Below, one piece after another: positions 15,622 through 24,933 of a stretch of DNA of 64,000 nt. The position numbers were made by a program, and so were the translations under genes. This stretch comes from Gp6-AA40 sp035711805. Lineage in GTDB: Bacteria; Acidobacteriota; Vicinamibacteria; Vicinamibacterales; UBA2999. The stretch lies in contig DASTBV010000143.1 of the NCBI GenBank assembly GCA_035711805.1, forward strand, positions 23,528-87,527, written 5' to 3'. Each line of letters begins with the position of its first letter. Within the stretch, counting starts at the first letter, position 1. A model generated the notes under the pieces. The model ran no database searches. It was not told where the DNA came from and saw only the letters and a program-made list of their open reading frames with translations.

Positions 15622-15666
15622 GCGCGTCGGGATGCCAATGTAGCACATCGGCGCGGGCCGTCGGGT

Positions 15667-16755
15667 ATGATTCTGCTGAGGTCGTTCCACGAGAGCGTGT
15701 CCGTGCGCAGAATCGCTGCCGTGATCGCCGTGTCGCTGCTCGCGCTCATCGGGCAGCGCTCCTCCGCCCAGAGCGTCTTTCAGAGTCTGCCGTTCTCCCT
15801 GTTCGAACGGTATCTCGAAGCCCTGCGGGTGCAGGCGGGCATCCCGGGCATGTCCGCGCTGATCCTGCGAGACGGCGTCATCGTGTGGGAGCGCGGTTTT
15901 GGCCGCGCGGAGATCGAACGGGCGATCGACGCCACGCCGTCTACCCCTTATCAGATCGGCAGCCTGTCCCAGGCGATCGGCGCCACGCTGTTGCTGAAGG
16001 TCTGCGTTGACGAGGGTTTCGATACCGTCAACGATCGGATCGGCATCTGGAGCCCGTTTGCCGCCGAAGCGGACTCAACCGTCGCGCAGCTCCTCGGGCA
16101 TGTCTCGGCGATCGGCGCCTACAAATACGACCTCGCCCGCGTCGCGGCGGTGACGCCGGCCATCGAGGCGTGTACGGGCACGTCCTTCCAGCAGAGCGTG
16201 GCGCATGAAATCTTCACGCGGCTCGGCATGATCGACTCCGTTCCAGGGACCGCGCTCGGCGCACCGACAGCAGCCGACATGCAGCAGTTCGGTCCGGCGA
16301 ACCTGAACCGCTACGGCGCCACGCTCGCACGGATTGCGGCACCCTACCGGGTCGATACGAAGGGACGCGCGAGCCGGACGGACCAAGTGCCGTCGCGGGC
16401 GAATGCGGCGACGGGGCTCGTCACGACGGCTCGCGATCTCGCCAGGTTCGATGTCGGGTTGCGATCCAGCATCCTCCTGCGTCCGGAGACGCAGCTTCGC
16501 GCGTGGTCGCCCGTCGGTTTTGGGTTTCCAACGGGGCTCGGCTGGTTCGTCCAGACGTATAACGGGAGCCCGGTCGTGTGGCAGTTCGGCGTGATTCCAG
16601 ATGCCTACTCGTCCCTCATGCTCAAGCTGCCGACGCGCGGGTTGACGTTGATCCTGCTCGCGAACAGCGATGCCCTCGTCCCGCAGACGCTTGACCGCGG
16701 CGACGTGACGGCATCGGTTTTCGCGCGGACGTTCCTGCGCGTCTACGTGCCTTGA
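15667..16755 (+). CDS. Serine hydrolase (beta-lactamase/PBP-like), catalytically degenerate
   Basis: 362 aa secreted protein with the overall layout of class C beta-lactamase-related hydrolases: LRVQAGIPGMSALILRDG, then GSLSQAIGATLL, LGM and a GLGWFV strand. All three catalytic motifs are altered. SxxK reads S99-L-S-Q102, losing the Lys base; the Tyr-x-Asn region reads YKYDLA; and the late HxG reads QFGVIPDAYSS. It is best called a pseudoenzyme, possibly peptidoglycan-binding. The start could also be one of the GTG codons near 15697-15703. Its TGA overlaps the TTG of the next gene. Confidence 0.75.
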   Translation: MILLRSFHESVSVRRIAAVIAVSLLALIGQRSSAQSVFQSLPFSLFERYLEALRVQAGIPGMSALILRDGVIVWERGFGRAEIERAIDATPSTPYQIGSLSQAIGATLLLKVCVDEGFDTVNDRIGIWSPFAAEADSTVAQLLGHVSAIGAYKYDLARVAAVTPAIEACTGTSFQQSVAHEIFTRLGMIDSVPGTALGAPTAADMQQFGPANLNRYGATLARIAAPYRVDTKGRASRTDQVPSRANAATGLVTTARDLARFDVGLRSSILLRPETQLRAWSPVGFGFPTGLGWFVQTYNGSPVVWQFGVIPDAYSSLMLKLPTRGLTLILLANSDALVPQTLDRGDVTASVFARTFLRVYVP

Positions 16756-17360
16756 CCTCGTTCACGGCGTTCCGCCGCGTCCTTCTGCTCACCGCGGTGT
16801 TTCTGTGCGCTGGACGGGTGGACGCGCGCGCCGACTTCCTCATCACGCCGTTCATCGGCAGTGCGTTTGGCGGACGCACCACGCTCTTCGACCTCGACAT
16901 TGGCGCAGCATCCGCGAAGCATTGGACGTTCGGCGGTGGTGCGGCGTGGCTCTCGGATCAGGTGCTGGGCGTTGAGGCCGATTTCGCGATGGTGCCTGGC
17001 TTCTTCGAGAACTCCAGCGAAACAGGACTCATCACGGGCAGCCGGGTCACGACCTTGACGGGCAACGTTCTGGCGGCGCTTCCGCTGAGCGTGAGCCGCG
17101 AGTCGCTGCGACCGTACGTCACGGGCGGATTGGGTTTGATTCACGCCACGGCCGACGATTTCATCGGTCTCAATGAATCCGGCGACTGGCTCGGGCTGCA
17201 GGTGGGCGCCGGTGCCATCGGCTTGATCAGCGAACGCGCCGGTGTCAGATTTGATCTCCGCCATTTCCGTGCGCTGAGCCGGGATACGACGCTCCGTGGC
17301 GAGCGAGCCTCAAAGCTGAGCTTCTGGCGGGCGAGCGTCGGTTTCACGCTCAGGTATTAG
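16752..17360 (+). CDS. Outer-membrane beta-barrel protein
   Basis: 202 aa with a signal peptide (RVLLLTAVFLCAGRVDARA) followed by alternating aromatic/hydrophobic strands (FLITPFIGSAFGG, WTFGGGAAWLSD, LGVEADFAMVPGFF) and ending in WRASVGFTLRY, a terminal strand with a C-terminal aromatic typical of BAM-inserted barrels. OmpW/OmpA-like size. The TTG start at 16752 overlaps the preceding TGA (TTGA), so it is coupled to the serine-hydrolase-like gene. Function unknown. Confidence 0.75.
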   Translation: MTSFTAFRRVLLLTAVFLCAGRVDARADFLITPFIGSAFGGRTTLFDLDIGAASAKHWTFGGGAAWLSDQVLGVEADFAMVPGFFENSSETGLITGSRVTTLTGNVLAALPLSVSRESLRPYVTGGLGLIHATADDFIGLNESGDWLGLQVGAGAIGLISERAGVRFDLRHFRALSRDTTLRGERASKLSFWRASVGFTLRY

Positions 17361-17447
17361 GCCCCCATAAACGCCGGGCGGATTGCGTCTTAGCGTCCGC
17401 TTTACGGATCGGCGCAAGTTGGTCAGAGCCTTGCACTAGGACCGAAC

Positions 17448-18857
17448 ATGACTTCACGAGTGTCCACACATCGGTACGGGCGGATTGTTCCGGCGTTTGC
17501 CGTGGTGCTGGCGGTTGCCTGCCAGGCCTTCGCGCAGACCAAGATCGTCGCGCCGAGAAACAGCTATTCCGTTGCTGAGGACGTCAAGCTGGGGCGCGAA
17601 GCATCAGCGGAGGTGCGCAAAGAGCTGCCGATGCTGAACGACGGCCGTGTTGACGAGTGGGTCGAGGATATCGGCGCCACGCTCGTCCGCGCGATCCCGG
17701 CGGAGTTTCAGCATGCGGAGTTCCGCTACACCTTCGACGTGATCAATCAGAAGGAGATCAACGCCTTTGCGCTCCCCGGCGGCCCGATGTATCTGAATCG
17801 CGGAATGATCGAGGCCGCGAAGACCGAGGGCGAGGTCGCCGGCGTGATGGCGCACGAGATCTCGCACGTCGCGCTGCGCCACGGCACGGCGCAGGCGACA
17901 AAGGGTCAGGGCGCGGCGATTCTCGGCACGCTCGGCCAGATCGGCGGCGCGATCATCGGCGGCGGGCTCGGACAGATCCTCTCGGCCGGCTCGCAGATCG
18001 GCGCCGGCCTCAAGCTGATGCAGTACAGCCGCGAGTTCGAGTCGCAGGCCGACCTGCTGGGCGCGCAGATTCTCGCCCGCGCCGGCTACGACCCGCGCGA
18101 GATGGCGAACATGTTCCGGACGATCGAGAAAGAAGGCGGTGGTGGCGGACCGCAGTGGATGAGCAGCCATCCGAATCCGGGCAACCGCTACAACGCCATC
18201 ATGAACGAGTCGCGGACGCTGCGGGTGCAGGGCAACGCCAACACCGGTCAGTTCCAGTCGATCCAGGCGCGGCTCGACGGCATGTCGCCGGCGCTGACGG
18301 CCGAGCAGATCGCGCGCGGCCAGAAGACCGGCGCCGGCACCGTCGGCGGCGGCACACGGACGGTCCGCGTCGATCCTCCGTCCAATTCGTACCGCACGCG
18401 GAACCCGTCGGAGTTCCTCCGCGTGGCCGTGCCGTCGAACTGGGACGAGGTGAGCGGCGCCCGTGACGGAGTCACCTACGCGCCAGACGGGGCGTTCTTC
18501 CAGGGCGACAACGGTGGAACCGCGTTCACGCACGGCGTCCAGATCGGGGTGACTCAAGGGACGGGGAACCTGCAGCGCGATACGCAGCGTCTGCTGAACG
18601 CGTTCGCGCAAAGCAACCCGAACCTGCGGCAGCAGACGTCGCTGCAGCGCGACAATCTCGGCGGTCGCAACGGGTACACGACGATTCTGTCGAATGTGTC
18701 CGAGGTCACCGGTCAGCGCGAGCGGATTGCGCTCTCGACGACGCAGCTGCGCAACGGCAGCCTGCTCTATGTCGTCGGCGTGGCGCCGCAGAGTGAGGCG
18801 CAGACGTACGACCCTGCATTCAGGCGCGTCCGTCAGTCAGTTCAAATTCGAGACTGA
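17448..18857 (+). CDS. M48-family metalloprotease (BepA-like), secreted
   Basis: 469 aa. Signal peptide to about residue 30 (VACQAFAQ). The zinc motif HEISH (136-140) lies in GVMAHEISHVALRHG, with the third ligand in EFESQADLLG (about 196-203). NAFALPGGPMYLNRG precedes it, as in periplasmic M48 proteases such as BepA/YfgC that quality-control outer-membrane proteins. After about residue 290 a C-terminal domain (NPSEFLRVAVPSNWDEV) is unlike BepA TPRs. The gap 17361-17447 holds no obvious element beyond a leader. Confidence 0.88.
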   Translation: MTSRVSTHRYGRIVPAFAVVLAVACQAFAQTKIVAPRNSYSVAEDVKLGREASAEVRKELPMLNDGRVDEWVEDIGATLVRAIPAEFQHAEFRYTFDVINQKEINAFALPGGPMYLNRGMIEAAKTEGEVAGVMAHEISHVALRHGTAQATKGQGAAILGTLGQIGGAIIGGGLGQILSAGSQIGAGLKLMQYSREFESQADLLGAQILARAGYDPREMANMFRTIEKEGGGGGPQWMSSHPNPGNRYNAIMNESRTLRVQGNANTGQFQSIQARLDGMSPALTAEQIARGQKTGAGTVGGGTRTVRVDPPSNSYRTRNPSEFLRVAVPSNWDEVSGARDGVTYAPDGAFFQGDNGGTAFTHGVQIGVTQGTGNLQRDTQRLLNAFAQSNPNLRQQTSLQRDNLGGRNGYTTILSNVSEVTGQRERIALSTTQLRNGSLLYVVGVAPQSEAQTYDPAFRRVRQSVQIRD

Positions 18858-18874
18858 CCGCGCCCCGGAGATAT

Positions 18875-18929
18875 CGTGGGGCGAGCCTTGTCAGGCTCGC
18901 CTCGCGGACCTCACAAGGTCCGCGCCACG
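18875..18929. repeat. REP-like double hairpin between convergent genes
   Basis: CGTGGGGCGAGCC / GGCTCGCC is followed by GCGGACC / GGTCCGCGCCACG; the arms at both ends are also complementary. Same design as 9999-10052. It sits between the M48 gene and the convergent PBP gene, where it may serve as a bidirectional 3' structure. Confidence 0.75.
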
Positions 18930-18954
18930 ATCGCAGGTGTCGGGTGTGTCGCTC

Positions 18955-21006
18955 TTATCGAAATATCCCGCGAATTCCTTTGCCTATCGCGCGCATCAGT
19001 CCATCCACCGCGCGCGCCGCTTCCTCCTTGAACGTTCCCTCGTGCAGCGGACAGAGCTGGGATGGAACGCTGTCGTCCTCCTTGAAATACTCGACATAGG
19101 TTGGACAGCCGCTGACCGGGCGGTGGTAGGACAGCAGGCACAGTTCGTGCGGTTCGAGGCCGGCGGGTGGCGCGAACGATCGCGCCGGCGCCTGGCGTCT
19201 GACGCGCCGCATGAAGTCCGCCCAGATCGGAAGCGCGATCCGTGCCCCGGTGCCACCCTCGCGGATGGTCTGCGGCTTGTCGAATCCGGTCCAGACGCCG
19301 ACGACGACCGACGAGTTGAAGCCGACGAACCACGCGTCGTGGTAGTCGTTCGTCGATCCGGTCTTGCCCGCGACGGGTCCTGTCACGCCGTAGGAGCGCG
19401 CCGAGGCTCCGGTACCGCGTGCGACCACGTCCTGGAGCATCGACACCATCTGAAACGCGACGTCCTCCGGCAACACGCGCTCCCGCTCGACGGCGACGGA
19501 TTCGACGGTCTCGCCGCTCGCGTTCTCGACCGTTTGGATGCCTCGGGGCCGGACGTGCAGACCGCCGTTCGCGAATACGGCATAGGCGGTCGTGAGCTCG
19601 AGCGGTGTGACGAGGCCGCTGCCCAGCGCCAGCGATGGCACGTCGGGCTGGTCCGTCACGCCGAGACTGCGCACCAGCTGCAGCACGGGACGGGTACCGA
19701 CCTGCTGCTGCAGCAGGACGGCGGCCGCATTGTTCGATTCGAGCAGCGCCTCGCGGAGCGTCATCTCGTCCCGTCCGTCGGCGCGTTCGTCGCGCGGAAT
19801 CCAGACCCCGCTCGACGCCTCGACGGCCACCCGCTGCAGTCCCTGCAGCCGCGTCACGGGCGACAGCCCGCGTTCCAATGCGGTCGCGTAGACGAACGGC
19901 TTGAACGCCGAGCCGGGTTGACGGCGGCTCTTGACGGCGCGATTGAACGGCGTGACGGCGAAATCGGACCCGCCAACCATCGCGAGAATATTTCCGGTCG
20001 CGGGATCGATGGCCACGAGCGCCGCCTGCAGGCCGCGAATCTTCAGGCGGCGGAGCCCGTCGCCAACGGCCGCTTCCGCCGCGTCCTGCATCGCCGGACT
20101 GAAGGTGGTGTGTACCTTCCAGTCGGGCGGGTTGTCGCCGCCGAAGACGTTGCGGAACTGCTGCCGCAGGTACTCCTTGGCATAGCCGTGCTTCGCGCTC
20201 GAGACCGACGGCGGCGGCTGAATGTGGATCCGCTCGGCGCGCGCGTCCCGCTCCTGCACCTCGGTAATCTTCTTTTCCTCCCGCATGCGCTGCAGGACGA
20301 CAAAACTGCGCTGCCGTGCGGCGTCGGGATGATGCCACGGAGAATACGTGGAGGGGGCGCGGATGATGCCGGCGATCAGCGCCGCCTCGGCAACCGTCAA
20401 CTGCGACGCCGGCTTGCGCAGCATCTTCTGCGACATCGTCTCGACGCCGTAGATGCCGCCGCCGAGGAAGACGCGGTTGAGATAGAGCTCGAGGATCTCC
20501 TGCTTGCTGAGAAAGACTTCGAGCATCACGGCCAGCGCCGCTTCTTTCGCCTTGCGGCCGGGAGTTTTTGAATTCGAGAGAAACAGCGTCCGCGCCAGCT
20601 GCTGCGTGATGGTGCTGCCGCCCTGCGTGCGATCGGTGCGGAGGTTCGTGACAACCGCCCGCCCGAGTCCGATCGGATCGATCCCCGGGTGGAGGTAGTA
20701 GCGATGATCCTCGACCGCGATCACCGCATCCTTCAGATGGACCGAGATGCGGGAGAACGGGACGTCCCGCCGCTGCTCGTCGAGGCGGAACCACTCGCGT
20801 CCGGAGCCATCGAGGAACACGGTGTCGCCGACGCCGCGATTGAGCCGGTAGATGGCCCATCCGTAGCGCGCGGTCCATACCGTCACCATCAGCACAGCCG
20901 CGACCGCAACCAACGCAACGGCCGCCTTCAACCAGGGCCGGCGCGTCAATCCCCGTGCGCCGGAGGCGATTCGACGGGCAAACGAACGGAGGCCGGACAG
21001 CCGCAT
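18955..21006 (-). CDS. Class A penicillin-binding protein (PBP1-type)
   Basis: 683 aa bifunctional peptidoglycan synthase from ATG 21006. A single N-terminal transmembrane helix (VALVAVAAVLMVTVW) is followed by the GT51 glycosyltransferase with catalytic Glu99 in VEDHRYY and the QGGSTITQQL motif, then a transpeptidase with SAFK (Ser366, Lys369), SNN (424-426) and KTGS (548-551). The C-terminus has a Cys-rich segment (LCLLSYHRPVSGC, SQLCPLHEG) that could form disulfides. Acts in the periplasm on lipid II. Divergent from the TolB-like gene across a palindromic element. Confidence 0.93.
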   Translation of the reverse strand: MRLSGLRSFARRIASGARGLTRRPWLKAAVALVAVAAVLMVTVWTARYGWAIYRLNRGVGDTVFLDGSGREWFRLDEQRRDVPFSRISVHLKDAVIAVEDHRYYLHPGIDPIGLGRAVVTNLRTDRTQGGSTITQQLARTLFLSNSKTPGRKAKEAALAVMLEVFLSKQEILELYLNRVFLGGGIYGVETMSQKMLRKPASQLTVAEAALIAGIIRAPSTYSPWHHPDAARQRSFVVLQRMREEKKITEVQERDARAERIHIQPPPSVSSAKHGYAKEYLRQQFRNVFGGDNPPDWKVHTTFSPAMQDAAEAAVGDGLRRLKIRGLQAALVAIDPATGNILAMVGGSDFAVTPFNRAVKSRRQPGSAFKPFVYATALERGLSPVTRLQGLQRVAVEASSGVWIPRDERADGRDEMTLREALLESNNAAAVLLQQQVGTRPVLQLVRSLGVTDQPDVPSLALGSGLVTPLELTTAYAVFANGGLHVRPRGIQTVENASGETVESVAVERERVLPEDVAFQMVSMLQDVVARGTGASARSYGVTGPVAGKTGSTNDYHDAWFVGFNSSVVVGVWTGFDKPQTIREGGTGARIALPIWADFMRRVRRQAPARSFAPPAGLEPHELCLLSYHRPVSGCPTYVEYFKEDDSVPSQLCPLHEGTFKEEAARAVDGLMRAIGKGIRGIFR

Positions 21007-21030
21007 AATAGGCAACGTAGGGCGCCCATG

Positions 21031-21074
21031 ACCCCTCGACTATGCTCGGGGTGACCCTGAGCGAAGTCGAAGGG
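21031..21074. repeat. Palindrome of the CCCTTCGACTTCGCTCAGGG type
   Basis: ACCCCTCGACTATGCTC (21031-21047) pairs with GAGCGAAGTCGAAGGGT (21058-21074) with three mismatches across a short loop. It lies between the divergent PBP and TolB-like genes. Elements of this kind are scattered in many unrelated bacterial genomes. Confidence 0.7.
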
Positions 21075-21090
21075 TGATGGGTGCCGCGCT

Positions 21091-22203
21091 ATGCAGTTTA
21101 GACGCTCAACGGTTTTGTTCGTTCTTCTTGCCGTTGCCACAGCGACCCTTGCGGCACAGGCGCAGCCTTCGGAGCGCGATTTCCTGTCGCGGATCCGCCG
21201 TCTGACGATCGAAGGACGCCGCGCCGGCGAGGGCTACTGGTCGAAGGACGGCAGGCAGCTCGTCTTCCAGAGCGAGCGCGAGCCCGGAAACCCGTTCTAT
21301 CAGATCTATCTGATGGACATGGACAGCGGGAACACGACGCGTGTCTCGCCCGGAACCGGCAAGACGACCTGTGCCTTTATCAACCCCGAGACCGGCGACG
21401 TCCTCTTCGCCTCGACGCATCACGACCTGCGCTCGAAGCAGTTACAGGATGACGAGCTGAAGTTCCGCGCCTCCGGCCAGGAACGCCGGTATTCGTGGGA
21501 CTACGACCCCGAGATGGAGCTCTACATCCGCAGCAAGCAGACCGGCAGCTATCGCCGGCTGACGAATCGCCGCGGCTACGACGCCGAGGCGAGCTTCTCG
21601 CCGGACGGGCAATGGATCGTCTTCTCATCGACGCGCGACGCGTACGATCGGGAGCTCTCTCCCGCCGAACGGAAGCAGCTCGACACCGATCCGAGCTACT
21701 TCGGCGAGATTTACATCATGCGGACCGACGCCGACGGTGCGGGCGCGCGGCGCCTGACGAAGGTGACGGGCTACGACGGCGGGCCGTTCTTCTCTCCGGA
21801 CGGAAAACGGATCGTCTGGCGGCGGTTCGACGAAGCGGGTCTCATCGCCGACGTGTGGACGATGAATCTCGACGGCACGGATCAACGGAAGATTACCGAT
21901 TTCGGGGCGATGAGCTGGGCGCCCTATATCCACCCGTCCGGCGAATACATCCTCTTCGCGTCGAATAAACTCGGCTTCGAGAACTTCGAGCTGTTCATCG
22001 TCGACATCGACGGGAGGAAGCAGCCTGTTCGCGTGACGTATACCGATGGCTTCGACGGGCTGCCAGTGCCGTCGCCCGATGGCCGGCAGCTGGCGTGGAC
22101 GTCGAACCGGGGCGGCGGCCGCGAAGGACAGATCTATCTGGCAGCGTGGAACCACGAAGCGGCGCGTGCAGCCTTGAAGAGCGCGCCCGCGAGGAAGCCG
22201 TAG
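21091..22203 (+). CDS. TolB-like (PD40) beta-propeller secreted protein
   Basis: 370 aa with a signal peptide (STVLFVLLAVATATLAAQA). Repeated PD40/WD40-like blades carry the S-P-D-G signature (FSPDGQWIVFSS, FFSPDGKRIVWRR, PSPDGRQLAWTSN). This propeller family often sits in or next to periplasmic peptidases. An M28 peptidase gene follows on the same strand after two REP-like palindromes, suggesting a functional pair. The TAG stop lies within the first palindrome. Confidence 0.85.
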   Translation: MQFRRSTVLFVLLAVATATLAAQAQPSERDFLSRIRRLTIEGRRAGEGYWSKDGRQLVFQSEREPGNPFYQIYLMDMDSGNTTRVSPGTGKTTCAFINPETGDVLFASTHHDLRSKQLQDDELKFRASGQERRYSWDYDPEMELYIRSKQTGSYRRLTNRRGYDAEASFSPDGQWIVFSSTRDAYDRELSPAERKQLDTDPSYFGEIYIMRTDADGAGARRLTKVTGYDGGPFFSPDGKRIVWRRFDEAGLIADVWTMNLDGTDQRKITDFGAMSWAPYIHPSGEYILFASNKLGFENFELFIVDIDGRKQPVRVTYTDGFDGLPVPSPDGRQLAWTSNRGGGREGQIYLAAWNHEAARAALKSAPARKP

Positions 22204-22255
22204 TGTCCGCCTTCAGGCGGACCTGAGTACGTAGTGTCCGCCTTCAGGCGGACCT
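22199..22255. repeat. Two REP-like TGTCCGCCTTCAGGCGGACC palindromes
   Basis: Two near-identical copies (22199-22223 and 22230-22255) of CGTAGTGTCCGCC / GGCGGACCT, 31 bp apart, in the gap between the TolB-like and M28 genes. Same family as 5769-5826, opposite orientation. The first copy contains the stop codon of the upstream gene. Confidence 0.85.
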
Positions 22256-22269
22256 CCTGAGGACATGTA

Positions 22270-24081
22270 ATGAAACTTCGCCGCCGTGTATTCCTGACTG
22301 TTCTCCTGGCCGTCTCGGTCGCAACAACCGCGGCGCAGATCGCCACCACCTCGCCCACTCGCGCGCACGTTGAGACGCTGGCATCCGAGAAGTTCGGCGG
22401 GCGCGAGGCCGGATCGGACGGCGAACGCCTCGCAGCGGAGTACATCGCCGCGCAGTTGCAGCGAATCGGAGCGCGTCCGCTGCCGGGCCGGCAGAACATG
22501 TTCCAGGCCTTCGAGTTCACCGCCGGCAGCCGTGACGGCGGATCGAGTCTGGCGCTCGGTCCCATCGGCGCTACGGGTTCCACCTACGGTGCAGCGGACG
22601 TTCGTGCGCTGTCGTTCTCCGATGACGGCACGGCGGATGGCGACGTCGTGTTCGCGGGCTACGGTCTCGTCGTTCCGGAGTCCGCGAATTTCGGATACGA
22701 CAGCTATGCCGGCCTCGACGTCAAGGACAAGATTGTTCTGGTGCTCCGGTACTTCCCGGAGGACGCGGACGCGCAGACGAAATCGGCACTGGCCCGCTAT
22801 GCAGACCTTCGTTACAAGGCGAACGCTGCCCGGCAGCGCGGCGCCAAAGCCATGCTCGTCGTCACCGGGCCGCGTTCGCCGAATGCCGGCGAGCTGGTAC
22901 CGCTCTCGTTCGACACGGCGATCGCTGGTTCAGGACTTCCGGCAGCCAGCATCAATGCACGCGTCGGGACGGCGCTGTTGCAGAAGAGCGGCCGTGCGCT
23001 GGCGGACGTCCAGAAAGAGCTCGATTCCGGCAACCCGCATGTCGCCGGCTTTGCCCTGAACACGCGTGCGCAGCTCACCACCCGCGTTGTTCGCGAAAAG
23101 AAGACAGCCCGAAACGTCCTCGCCTACCTCCCCGCGGACGCGGCGGCCTTGGTGCAGAAGCCATGGGTCGTCGTCGGCGCGCATTATGACCATCTCGGGC
23201 GCGGCATCGGTGGCAGCTCGCTCGCATCGCGCGAGGACGCCGGCCGGGCGCACGTGGGCGCCGACGATAACGCGTCAGGCACCGCGTCGGTAATCGCCCT
23301 CGCCGAGGCGCTCTCGAAGCAGCCGCAGCGGAAGCGGAATCTGCTGATTGCCCTGTGGTCGGCGGAGGAAATCGGCCTGATCGGATCCAAGGAGTTCGTG
23401 GCGATGCCGCCTGTTCCGGTATCGCAGATGGCCGCGTACGTGAACTTCGACATGGTCGGCCGGATGGCCAACAACAAGCTGGCGGCGCAGGCGACCGGCT
23501 CGAGCCCGGTCTGGGCATCGATGATCGAACGCGCGAATGTCCGCGCCGGGTTCGACATCACCATCCAGCCGGATCCGTATCAACCAACCGACGTCAGCAG
23601 TTTCAACGAAGCCGGAGTGCCGAGTCTGAACTTCACCACAGGGGCACACACCGATTACCACAAGCCATCGGATACCGCCGACAAGATCAACTACGAGGAT
23701 CTCGATCGGGTCGTCGATCTCGCGGCGGGGATTACCCGGCAGCTCCTGGATGTGGACTCGCCGCCGCAATTCACGAGGGTCGAGCAGTCGTCACAAACGG
23801 CAAGCCGGACGGGCCTCAGGGTGTTTACCGGCACCGTCCCGGATTACACAGCCGAAGTCAAAGGCCTGCTGCTCGGCGGCGTCGTGGCTGGAGGGCCGGC
23901 GGAAAAGGCCGGACTGCAGAAGGGCGACGTCATCGTCGAGATCGCCGGACAGTCGATCACCAACATCTACGATTACACGTTCGCGCTCGAGCTGTTGAAG
24001 ATCGATCAGCCGGTGAAGGTCGTGTACACCCGCGCCGGAAAGCGGATCGAGACGACGCTCACACCGACCGTGCGGCGTTAG
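22270..24081 (+). CDS. M28-family zinc aminopeptidase with PA and PDZ domains
   Basis: 603 aa, secreted (signal peptide about residues 1-22). A protease-associated insert spans about 120-260. The M28 metal ligands are His305 (GAHYDH), Asp332 (GADDNASG), Glu366/367 (SAEEIG), Asp394 (NFDMVGR) and a late His in TDYHKPSD. A PDZ domain (about 515-598: LGGVVAGGPAEKAGLQKGDV) may bind C-termini of partner proteins or substrate. Likely digests peptides in the periplasm or outside the cell, together with the upstream TolB-like propeller. The 3' end overlaps terC by 4 bp, convergent. Confidence 0.9.
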   Translation: MKLRRRVFLTVLLAVSVATTAAQIATTSPTRAHVETLASEKFGGREAGSDGERLAAEYIAAQLQRIGARPLPGRQNMFQAFEFTAGSRDGGSSLALGPIGATGSTYGAADVRALSFSDDGTADGDVVFAGYGLVVPESANFGYDSYAGLDVKDKIVLVLRYFPEDADAQTKSALARYADLRYKANAARQRGAKAMLVVTGPRSPNAGELVPLSFDTAIAGSGLPAASINARVGTALLQKSGRALADVQKELDSGNPHVAGFALNTRAQLTTRVVREKKTARNVLAYLPADAAALVQKPWVVVGAHYDHLGRGIGGSSLASREDAGRAHVGADDNASGTASVIALAEALSKQPQRKRNLLIALWSAEEIGLIGSKEFVAMPPVPVSQMAAYVNFDMVGRMANNKLAAQATGSSPVWASMIERANVRAGFDITIQPDPYQPTDVSSFNEAGVPSLNFTTGAHTDYHKPSDTADKINYEDLDRVVDLAAGITRQLLDVDSPPQFTRVEQSSQTASRTGLRVFTGTVPDYTAEVKGLLLGGVVAGGPAEKAGLQKGDVIVEIAGQSITNIYDYTFALELLKIDQPVKVVYTRAGKRIETTLTPTVRR

Positions 24082-24821
24082 TCTTCGTGCTTCTCCACCA
24101 GGAACTCTTCCGCCTGATCGGCCGCAGGCGGAGGATCCTGCGGTCCCTCGCGCTTTGCGACGATGAAGGAGATGACGAAGATCACAACGACCAGGCCGAG
24201 CGAGATCTCCTTCGGAATCTCCCAGTGGACGTATCCCGCCGCGTGCAGGTACTCCAGAATCAGCTTGACGCCGACCCACGCGATGATGATGAACGCTCCG
24301 TCCACCAGCGCCGGGTAGCGGTTGACCAGTATCAACAGCTGACCGATCACCAGCCGCATGGCGATCACGCCGAGGATGCCGCCGGTGATGATCACCCACG
24401 TCTTGTCCGACAGTGCGACCGCGACCAGGATCGAGTCGATGGCGAACACGATGTCCGTCAACTCGACTTTGACGACCGTGGACCAGAACGGGCTCATGCC
24501 CAGCCAGGATGTCGGCGTCCGCGGTTTCCGCCGCTCCGCCGCGTCCGCGTGACCAGCGAAGTGGTGGTACGGCAGCCACAGCAGGTATGCGGCGCCAAGC
24601 AGCATGACGAACTGAATATCCTTCAGCCAGACGGCCAGGAGAATCGCGACGATGCGAAAGGCGAACGCTCCGACGATGCCGTAGCGGAGTGCCTTGCGTT
24701 GCTCCCGTTTCGGGAGTCCGAGCACCAGCACGGCCAGCACCATCGCGTTGTCCGCGCTGAGGAGTCCTTCGAGGGCGACGAGAAGAGCAACTGTGACGAG
24801 ATCTGAGGGAGCGATGTCCAA
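24078..24821 (-). CDS. TerC-family integral membrane protein
   Basis: 247 aa with about seven transmembrane helices. The TerC signature is present near the start: VALEGLLSADNAMVLAVL (acidic Glu and Asp in the membrane), and in the second half FAIDSILVAVALSD. TerC proteins are linked to Mn(II) or other metal export and to metalation of exported proteins. The C-terminus ends in an acidic/histidine tail (EEFLVEKHED). Divergent from the heat-shock operon; a secondary role in stress is possible but not shown. Confidence 0.88.
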   Translation of the reverse strand: MDIAPSDLVTVALLVALEGLLSADNAMVLAVLVLGLPKREQRKALRYGIVGAFAFRIVAILLAVWLKDIQFVMLLGAAYLLWLPYHHFAGHADAAERRKPRTPTSWLGMSPFWSTVVKVELTDIVFAIDSILVAVALSDKTWVIITGGILGVIAMRLVIGQLLILVNRYPALVDGAFIIIAWVGVKLILEYLHAAGYVHWEIPKEISLGLVVVIFVISFIVAKREGPQDPPPAADQAEEFLVEKHED

Positions 24822-24874
24822 GCGACGTCCCCATCGTATCGCAGGGTTCCGCCTCGGCCGTTAACGCCCGGCAT

Positions 24875-24926
24875 CAACCTTGATTCGACTCGTATCAATG
24901 GCTATACTCGTGTTGTATCAAGGTTG
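24875..24926 (+). promoter_or_regulatory. Heat-shock operon promoter with inverted-repeat operator
   Basis: TTGATT (24880-24885) and TATACT (24903-24908) are 17 bp apart, a good sigma70 promoter. A perfect 10-bp inverted repeat, CAACCTTGAT (24875-24884) and ATCAAGGTTG (24917-24926), brackets it, with a further ATCAA at 24894. The TTGAT...ATCAA core resembles the HAIR site (CTTGAGT-N7-ACTCAAG) bound by HspR. Since the operon's first gene is a MerR/HspR-like regulator, autorepression is the likely mode. Confidence 0.7.
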
Positions 24927-24933
24927 AGCAGGC

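Noticed and set aside
18694..20571. Plus-strand frame opposite the PBP gene
   Set aside because: No domain; PBP motifs on the minus strand are complete.
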